Part shown: piece after piece, positions 41,241-46,495 of the stretch | Layout of the letters: every line of letters begins with the position of its first letter | How positions within the stretch are numbered: the stretch's first letter is position 1 | Assembly: GCA_038230275.1 (NCBI GenBank) | Contig: JBBRNO010000041.1 | Location: 1-46,495, forward strand | Source of the DNA: JANXXV01 sp038230275 | GTDB lineage: Bacteria > Acidobacteriota > Terriglobia > Bryobacterales > Bryobacteraceae | DNA: 46,495 nucleotides | Direction of reading: 5' to 3' | The notes under the pieces: generated by a model | Database searches by the model: none | Told to the model about the DNA's origin: nothing | What the model saw: only the letters and a program-made list of their open reading frames with translations | Made by a program: the position numbers and the translations under genes

Positions 41241-42371
41241 ATGGAGTACTCTACAGATATCATCGAGATGCTTGGCGCGCCGCGCGTAATGCGTCTCAGG
41301 GAAAACTTGGCAGCGGTTCGTGTATGTGTAGCCTCAGCTCCTGACCGCACGTCTTGGGTGAAGCATCTTCCCATCCCGCTCAGGAGTTCTGATAGGGTCG
41401 CAGCCCATGACGAGCTGGTTGACCACCTTCTCAAGAGCGGCCCAGATTGGTTTTACGTGACCGCAACGGGATCCGATGGCGGAAGAATGGGGTATGCGTC
41501 AACACATTTTCGTCCACGAACTCCGTACTCGGCCGCTGATATTGGGGCATTTCTCCTATTTGACATGCATTCAAGCTTGGGCGCTTGGTGGTCATCCCAC
41601 CTTTGGCGTGCCTCGGATTTCGCTGAGGCTACGTGCACATCTTTAGCCGCGTGGTCAGTGCTGCCCGCGGCAGCGTGCTCTCGTGCATTGCTGGAGGGTG
41701 TCGCCGCTTTCGTAGTCGAGGGCGAGCAGCTACTAGCGGAATGGTCAGAGTTCAAACAACAAGGTGTGCCAAATTTGGGAGCGGTCACGGCATTCCGGGA
41801 GCGGTTCCACAAGAAGTTATTGCAAGCACAATTTGGTTCCCGCATCGGTGAGCACAAAGGAACGCGTCCGCCACCTGTCAAAAGAACCAATGTCATGACT
41901 CTTCTAGAGAAGTTTTTGAAGCGCGGTCCCTCTGATGTCTGGACGTCCTATGAGTGGCTCTGCGATGCGGTGCATCCGTCGTTCGGATTCCAGACTGCCT
42001 ATGTGGCTACACAAGGTGTGCACAATTCTGGCGCCACGTTTGCTGCCGACTTGGCGAGACGAACGGATAAGGCACCGACCAAGATGCCGAAGGTTGAGCC
42101 TAATGTTGCATGGGCATGTTCCGACGCGTTCATCGTTTCGGTAGATGCACTGTTGGCTGAGGTCCCGCGCATGCGGTGGTTGATCGACGATTTGGGCCTC
42201 ACGACTGGAGTCGCATCCTCCGCGCTGGAGGGGTCCGTCGGCAGAAGGGTGAGCACAAAAATATCCGATGACTGTCCATGTGGTTCAGGGCTGCGCCTCG
42301 GAGATTGTCGCCACGTGTGGGGGACTCCTGCAGAACCACCAAGCTTTTTCACGAGAGAAAGCGCGAAGTAA
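41241..42371 (+). CDS. SEC-C motif protein of unknown function
   Basis: This 376-residue soluble protein shows, at its C terminus, the zinc-binding SEC-C pattern DDCPCGSGLRLGDCRH (Cys345, Cys347, Cys356, His358), known from the end of SecA and from many otherwise unrelated proteins. The remainder (residues 1-340) has no motif that I recognise. It is rich in Trp and charged residues, with helices such as AAHDELVDHLLKSGPDW, RALLEGVAAFVVEGEQLLAEW and WTSYEWLCDAVHPSFGF. It is a stand-alone cargo gene of the integrated region, probably with its own promoter. Defence or other host-interaction function is possible but not shown. Confidence 0.7.
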   Translation: MEYSTDIIEMLGAPRVMRLRENLAAVRVCVASAPDRTSWVKHLPIPLRSSDRVAAHDELVDHLLKSGPDWFYVTATGSDGGRMGYASTHFRPRTPYSAADIGAFLLFDMHSSLGAWWSSHLWRASDFAEATCTSLAAWSVLPAAACSRALLEGVAAFVVEGEQLLAEWSEFKQQGVPNLGAVTAFRERFHKKLLQAQFGSRIGEHKGTRPPPVKRTNVMTLLEKFLKRGPSDVWTSYEWLCDAVHPSFGFQTAYVATQGVHNSGATFAADLARRTDKAPTKMPKVEPNVAWACSDAFIVSVDALLAEVPRMRWLIDDLGLTTGVASSALEGSVGRRVSTKISDDCPCGSGLRLGDCRHVWGTPAEPPSFFTRESAK

Positions 42372-42785
42372 ATCAAGCTGCTTGATGAATTCTCAATGCG
42401 GGCCAGGTCGTTAATTTGTCACTTTGCCGAGATCTCGCTTTCGTGACCCTAGTAGCTGCGTGAGACTTGCTAAAGCGTAAACGACTTTTTGCTCTTCTCG
42501 AACCTCCGCAGCCACGATAGTCCGACTACGACTCGAACCCCGTGCAGGTCTCCCGCGGTTCGGTGAGAACGGAACGAGAAGCGGAAAGGAAATCGGCAGA
42601 CCTGCATCCAACTCCAATTAGAATTAGACCCATTGCGACTTGTAGAAAACAATAACCAACCTCAACTGCTGGGCGATGAACACAACTATTGTGCCAAAAC
42701 CAGTGCGTTCTGACACAGCAAAACGTGGTCAATCGAGAGAACCAGGTCGAGCCACAGCGCATTGCGTATGGTCGGACCTGTGGTC
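42372..42785. other. Spacer with a resolvase fragment and no intact gene
   Basis: Between the SEC-C gene and the integrase there are only short shadow frames. At 42537-42620 the plus strand codes for a scrap of a serine resolvase C-terminal region (AGLPRF, then ENGTRSGKEIGRP, then a stop) that is a near copy of the tail at 40936-41003. A CGAACCCC element near 42535 is T-loop-like but no tRNA can be folded. Confidence 0.55.
42537..42620 (+). pseudogene. Second resolvase C-terminal fragment
   Basis: The frame reads AGLPRFGENGTRSGKEIGRP followed by a few residues and TAG. It matches residues AGLARARQNGTRSGKEIGRP of the resolvase pseudogene at 40519-41069. Only this short tail survives, so it is either a separate dead recombinase or a piece left by rearrangement within the island. 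Confidence 0.6.
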
Positions 42786-44033
42786 TTACTGCATCGTGGA
42801 GACCTGCTTCTCGCCCACGCTGGATAGGCGCTCCTGAATAAGGCGCGTGAGCTGGTCCTGCCGGGTCAACTGGATCTTCGTGTACTCCTCCGTCATTCTG
42901 ACGGTGCTGTGGCCAGCGATTTTTGAAGCCTCAATACTCGAGCCACCGACTTCCTGCCGCCACGTGATGTTCGCCCGGCGGAAGGAGTGCGGACCAAGGC
43001 CGGGGAAATCGCATCCCTCCGCCGCGGCCGCCCGCTTTAGAGCCTGCCGCACACCGGAATCCCACAATGGTAGCCCACTGCCGTCTGTGCGTACGAACAC
43101 CCAACTCTCTGGCTTTGCATTAGCGGCAAGGGCCTTTACGCGGTAGCGATCGACCAGATATCCCAAGGTCAAAGGGCGTTTGCTGGTTTTTGACTTCGGA
43201 TCATCGATATCACCGCGCCAGTTGCGTTGAACGATCTGGATGACGCCATCCTGAAGATTGACGTTCCGCCACGTCAGACCGAGAATTTCGGAGATACGCA
43301 CACCTGTAGCGATAGTTGTTTCGATCACGAGCAGATTCGGATCACTCAGCCGCGCCAGGACCCGCACCGTCTCTTCCGCCGTCAGTATCCGCTCCGGTCT
43401 CACACTCCACTTCTCTCCGATCTTGACGCGAGAGATTGGGTTCCGCCGGCCTTCTGGCCAGTAGCCCCACTCCTCAGCTTTCGTGAAGATTCCGGACATG
43501 ATTCCCCGTAAGTCATTCATCATGTGCCACGACTCGCAACTTCCGAACAGCCACTGCTGGACTTCATCGGGCCTGATGTCACATAAGCGCTTTTCGCCCC
43601 ACTGCGGAACGATGCGTTGCTCGAGATGCATTAGGTATTTCAGCCTGGTTGGCTTCGCCAACATGTAGCGTCCGGCAACCTGCGCTTCAACGTGCGCAGC
43701 CTGGTATTTGTCCACCATCTTGCCGAACAACGCCAAGCCGTCTGCGACCTTTTCCTGGACGGTAGGTTTGTTGATCGTTGCCAGAAATTTGTCGCGCTCA
43801 ACTTCCGCCGCCCGCTTCGCGATCCGGTTTTCTCCCTTGCTCGGGCCGATAACGTGGAAGCGACGAATTCCTTTGGTCGTACCGTCCTGCTGCAACACGT
43901 CTTCCCGGTAGCGGAAGAACCAATAGGAATCGCCACGATCAGTCCGTTCGTGTATATCGGGATGCTGAATTCTCACTTTCAGTCGCAGGCCTCCGACCAG
44001 CGACTGAACATTAGCGTCCTTCAAGAGCATCAA
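42786..44033 (-). CDS. Tyrosine recombinase integrase
   Basis: This 415-residue integrase has all catalytic residues of the phage-integrase family: Arg246 in GVRISEI, Lys282 in DPKSKTSKRP, His349 and Arg352 in HSFRR, His375 in IAGHSTVRM, and Tyr384 in TEEY. The N-terminal part (residues 1-130) is a probable arm-binding and core-binding region with FFRYREDVL. The protein reads intact. Its position near att-like tRNA-Ala repeats suggests that it catalysed integration there, but the usual place of an integrase is right at one att end, and the nearest copy here is 2.5 kb away. It lies 3' of the helicase pair on the same strand. Confidence 0.95.
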   Translation of the reverse strand: MMLLKDANVQSLVGGLRLKVRIQHPDIHERTDRGDSYWFFRYREDVLQQDGTTKGIRRFHVIGPSKGENRIAKRAAEVERDKFLATINKPTVQEKVADGLALFGKMVDKYQAAHVEAQVAGRYMLAKPTRLKYLMHLEQRIVPQWGEKRLCDIRPDEVQQWLFGSCESWHMMNDLRGIMSGIFTKAEEWGYWPEGRRNPISRVKIGEKWSVRPERILTAEETVRVLARLSDPNLLVIETTIATGVRISEILGLTWRNVNLQDGVIQIVQRNWRGDIDDPKSKTSKRPLTLGYLVDRYRVKALAANAKPESWVFVRTDGSGLPLWDSGVRQALKRAAAAEGCDFPGLGPHSFRRANITWRQEVGGSSIEASKIAGHSTVRMTEEYTKIQLTRQDQLTRLIQERLSSVGEKQVSTMQ

Positions 44034-44062
44034 TCAAGTCCCATGTGTTCCGTTGCTTGCAG

Positions 44063-44743
44063 TCAGATCACAACTGCCAGTGAGGATTCTTTTTGGCAGA
44101 TATACAAGGTGTGGCGCGCGCGCGTCATCCCGACGTAGAAGAGCCGGATTACCGAGTCTCGTTGTGGGCCGCGCCTCTGGTAGGCTGCATCACCGGCCGG
44201 GCTGAGATCCGGAAAGAGAAAGACGGCATCCGCCTCGCCGCCCTTCACCGAGTGGATCGTTCCGACGATCACTCGAGGCGATTCCTCCAGAGCACTGGGT
44301 CCGCGGGCGACCGCGACGGCGACTGGAAATTGCACACGTCCATGGAATGCTGGCGCGACGCGCCGGGACCACCATTGGAGTAACTGCCTGGGATCGCTGG
44401 AGGCGGCCAGCAGAGCGTCAATCGCGGCGGTCTCGAACAATTCGATGAGCCGCTCGGTCGTCACCGGGAGAGAATCGTCGGATGCCTCGATCAACGCTTT
44501 TGCTCCCGGCCTCAGAGTGCCCTTCGGATTGAGCCACTCTGCCCACAACTTGAGGTCCCCATGGGACCAGGGGTGGTCGCCGAGTAGAGATAGAATCCGG
44601 TTTGCCGAGGAGCCTTTTCGTCCACGCCGCAGCGGATTCCAGAAGCCGTGAGATTTCCGGTACGGGTTGTGAAAGGGGACGCCCCATTGGCGTAGCACCG
44701 CGATCACCGGATGCAACATATAGGAGCACGACGCCAACAGCAT
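44063..44743 (-). CDS. UvrD-like helicase, C-terminal half
   Basis: This frame begins at an ATG that overlaps the stop of the N-terminal half as TAATG. It encodes helicase domain 2 motifs: TIHSVKGGEADAVFL (motif V), LFYVGMTRARHTLYI (motif VI), and the upstream HNPYRKSHGFW region. Its first residues MLLASCSYMLHPVIAVLRQ fit directly after the last residues of the N-terminal half if one A is added to a short A-run. The two parts together make a normal UvrD/Rep type helicase of about 555 residues. Either a frameshift, a sequence error, or re-initiation at TAATG explains the split. Confidence 0.8.
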   Translation of the reverse strand: MLLASCSYMLHPVIAVLRQWGVPFHNPYRKSHGFWNPLRRGRKGSSANRILSLLGDHPWSHGDLKLWAEWLNPKGTLRPGAKALIEASDDSLPVTTERLIELFETAAIDALLAASSDPRQLLQWWSRRVAPAFHGRVQFPVAVAVARGPSALEESPRVIVGTIHSVKGGEADAVFLFPDLSPAGDAAYQRRGPQRDSVIRLFYVGMTRARHTLYICQKESSLAVVI

Positions 44744-45729
44744 TACCTTCTGCCGTTTTCAAGGTGCTGCATGATCGTTTTGAGAATCCAGTACTCTGGC
44801 GATTTGTAGCCGCCTCGCGAGAGTTGCATGCACATGCCGTCCTCAGGTCGAGGTTCGTAGACTTTTTCCTGCCTGCGGGTGACTTGATGGATCAACCGGT
44901 TCGCCAACGCGTGAACGTTGCGCGGCACTCGGTGGCTCTCTTTGAGGATGATCTTGTGGTCTTCAGGAATCTCGGGGTCAAGAACCGCGTCTGGCGTCGC
45001 TCCGCACCAACTGTAGATCGTCTGATCGTCGTCGGCCGCGATGATGAAGTACTGTGCGTTCTCTCCCCACCTCCGAACCAACGTCAACTGCATCGGGTTG
45101 AGATCCTGCGCTTCGTCAGCGAAGATTACGTCAGGGTTCTTAGGCGCAATGCGGATCTCGCGCCTTGCGGTTTCGATCAGGTCACAGAAGTCCATCACCC
45201 GGCACGAACCCTTGTAGCGGTTCCACTTGGTGGCAAAGTCTCGAAGAGCAGCGGGCCAGACCTCGACGGGCCGCATCATTCCCCGACACCGATTCAACTC
45301 ACCAAGCCAGTAGTCGCCAGTCCGCACGTCGTCGACGATCTCTTCGTCGGATTGCTCCCCGTCCAGTTTCCGGTCCTTCTTTAGGGGAGTGATTCGCAGG
45401 TGGGGATTCGCCCGATTCCATTCGTCAACGTGCACTTCAGCAATTTCGGGGCGTCCCAGCGCGTGCCAGCAATGCGAGTGTAGTGTCCCAACGCGATCAG
45501 AACTGACTGGGAGATCCTGCCCGGCAAGTTCCGCGGCTGCCGCACGGGAGAAACTCGTCACAAGCACGGAGTCCTTACCGAACCGCTCTACTGCGCGGCG
45601 GATCTGCCGGGTTATGTTGGTGGTCTTCCCGGTGCCCGGCGGTCCGAAGATACGGTACTCCGCAGTGATGGAGTGGTCCCGCTGACCAATTGCACTGAGA
45701 GCCTCCTCAACGTCAAGATGGTTTGGCAT
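44743..45729 (-). CDS. UvrD-like helicase, N-terminal half
   Basis: From ATG 45729 the 328-residue frame has Walker A FGPPGTGKTTNI, the domain 1 motif TLHSHCWHAL, DEAQD (motif II, Walker B) in FADEAQDLNPMQL, DDDQTIYSW (motif III) and LKESHRVPRNVHALANRL (motif IV). It ends YKSPEYWILKTIMQHLENGRR and stop, just where the second half continues. The frame is open upstream to 45846, but that piece is antisense-like and contains Pro/Gly-rich shadow sequence. It overlaps the upstream gene by 17 bases, so the two are probably co-translated. It unwinds DNA in the 3' to 5' direction in known relatives. Confidence 0.85.
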   Translation of the reverse strand: MPNHLDVEEALSAIGQRDHSITAEYRIFGPPGTGKTTNITRQIRRAVERFGKDSVLVTSFSRAAAAELAGQDLPVSSDRVGTLHSHCWHALGRPEIAEVHVDEWNRANPHLRITPLKKDRKLDGEQSDEEIVDDVRTGDYWLGELNRCRGMMRPVEVWPAALRDFATKWNRYKGSCRVMDFCDLIETARREIRIAPKNPDVIFADEAQDLNPMQLTLVRRWGENAQYFIIAADDDQTIYSWCGATPDAVLDPEIPEDHKIILKESHRVPRNVHALANRLIHQVTRRQEKVYEPRPEDGMCMQLSRGGYKSPEYWILKTIMQHLENGRR

Positions 45730-46291
45730 CGTCCCTCTCTCCGCTGGTTCCGGTATTGCTATCGGGAGCGAATTCGCCCGATGGCAACAGCCACCGGCTC
45801 TGGTCCCGCAACCGTGTCCGCTTGAGTCGCGTGCTCGATGCCCCAAGGGCCGAAAGCATCGCGATCACCTCTTTGATCGCGCGATTCTCTCCCCACGCCC
45901 TGTTGATGTGTTGTTGCAGGTCGTGCGAGCGAATCACGATCTGTCCCTCGTAGACTGCGGGCTTGAAGCGAGTCTGATACGGCTGCTCTTCCTCTGCGTC
46001 AATGAACGGTGTTTCGGAGAGATAGCGCTCGACGTACATTCTCGCTGCGCCCACGAGATCCGCTTCGTCGCCACCGTCCTCGACGGTCAAGGCATTCAGC
46101 ATCATCTCAGCGACTCGATCCCAGACCTTTCCCGGTATTCTCGGGACCAAATGCTCAACCGCGCTCGCGATCTTCATGCGGAAACTCTGCTGCCCGACGA
46201 GTTTGTCGACGCTGGGGAACCCGACCTTGGTGGTTTCGAGTTCCACCCGGTACGTTGGCTCCTGACCGTCAGTCTTGACGATCCTGAGCAC
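45713..46291 (-). CDS. Uncharacterised protein upstream of the helicase, probably frameshifted
   Basis: From GTG 46291 the frame has 192 residues, but the same frame is coding-like just upstream (EQISNAIGVRV), with no start codon before a TGA at 46360. The neighbouring frame from ATG 46404 (KLRKLRFQMIADSQT) would join it if one base was lost between 46341 and 46357. The body is charged and mostly helical with VDKLVGQQSFRMKIASAVEHL and a C-terminal SHDLQQHINRAWGENRAIKEVIAMLSALGASS that resembles a winged-helix. No family is assigned. It overlaps the helicase start by 17 bases, which suggests a two-gene unit. Confidence 0.5.
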   Translation of the reverse strand: MLRIVKTDGQEPTYRVELETTKVGFPSVDKLVGQQSFRMKIASAVEHLVPRIPGKVWDRVAEMMLNALTVEDGGDEADLVGAARMYVERYLSETPFIDAEEEQPYQTRFKPAVYEGQIVIRSHDLQQHINRAWGENRAIKEVIAMLSALGASSTRLKRTRLRDQSRWLLPSGEFAPDSNTGTSGERDDAKPS

Positions 46292-46404
46292 GCGGACGCC
46301 AATGGCGTTGGAAATCTGCTCACACAGGAGTGCCCGCGCGGTCGCAGTGTCTGGCTGTCAGCGATCATCTGAAAACGTAGTTTTCTGAGTTTCGGCCCGG
46401 GCAT

Positions 46405-46495
46405 GGCAACATCATCGGCGCCGTAGGCGCAGTCATCCGCCCCATCATCATCAAGCGAAGCCGAAGGAAGTTATTGTGTCAGCAGAGGCGTGAAG
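46405..46495. other. Window end, no feature
   Basis: On the minus strand bases 46405-46460 stay open in the frame of ATG 46404 back to a TAA and carry an acidic DDDGADD-type sequence. Nothing else is seen. The element continues outside the window. Confidence 0.3.

Noticed and set aside
44063..46404. Gabija-type GajAB defence system
   Set aside because: The UvrD-like part could be GajB, but the upstream protein is small and lacks the ABC ATPase/TOPRIM features of GajA.
1..46495. CRISPR arrays or insertion-sequence transposases
   Set aside because: No evenly spaced direct repeats and no transposase with a DDE or HUH motif were seen.

Overview
The window comes from a Gram-negative bacterium, since lpxA and lpxD are present, with a fairly GC-rich and compact chromosome. 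A partial type VI secretion (T6SS) cluster, a TIGR02999-type ECF sigma factor remnant, a TM-anchored Ser/Thr kinase and the general protein style suggest an Acidobacteriota, perhaps Solibacter/Bryobacter-like. That assignment is inference from gene style; nothing here fixes the taxon.

Layout. 1-3171 holds the 3' part of ppk1 (cut by the window start), a convergent RMD1/DUF155-like membrane protein and a tRNA-Val(UAC). 3172-3600 is a gene-free leader with a good sigma70-like promoter and several palindromes. 3601-18913 is a co-directional T6SS block: tssB, tssC, hcp, tagJ, tssA, tssE, tssF, tssG, clpV, a zincin-like metallopeptidase (candidate effector), vgrG, a DUF4123 chaperone and a PAAR spike with an insertion. 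Together these encode sheath, tube, baseplate parts, recycling ATPase, spike and probable cargo. The membrane complex (tssJ/L/M) and tssK are absent and must lie elsewhere if the system works.

18938-37968 is ordinary chromosome. It holds an AI-2E family permease, a decayed ECF sigma factor, a Rossmann epimerase-like gene, head-to-head lpxA/lpxD, a Ser/Thr kinase, an outer-membrane barrel-like protein and an IPT/TIG lipoprotein. A three-gene nucleotide-sugar operon follows (acetyltransferase-ketoisomerase fusion, aminotransferase, glycosyltransferase; probably a dTDP-3-acetamido-3,6-dideoxyhexose). After it come two exported or unknown proteins, an old-yellow-enzyme/SDR/TetR redox cluster, a DUF2237 protein, a YfcE-like phosphoesterase, an exported amidohydrolase, a cytochrome c and a methyltransferase with an apparent export signal.

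38071-46495 is a decaying mobile region. Two imperfect direct repeats of about 285 bp (38071-38357 and 39989-40277) each start with the 3' half of a tRNA-Ala(GGC) and carry GGACTCC heptamers and a conserved hairpin. They look like attachment-site ends of tandem integrated elements. The first unit carries a HigBA-like toxin-antitoxin pair and an unknown gene. The second carries a frameshifted serine resolvase, a SEC-C-motif protein of unknown function, a second resolvase scrap, an intact tyrosine integrase, a UvrD-like helicase split at a TAATG junction and an unknown, probably frameshifted gene. The right end of this element lies outside the window.
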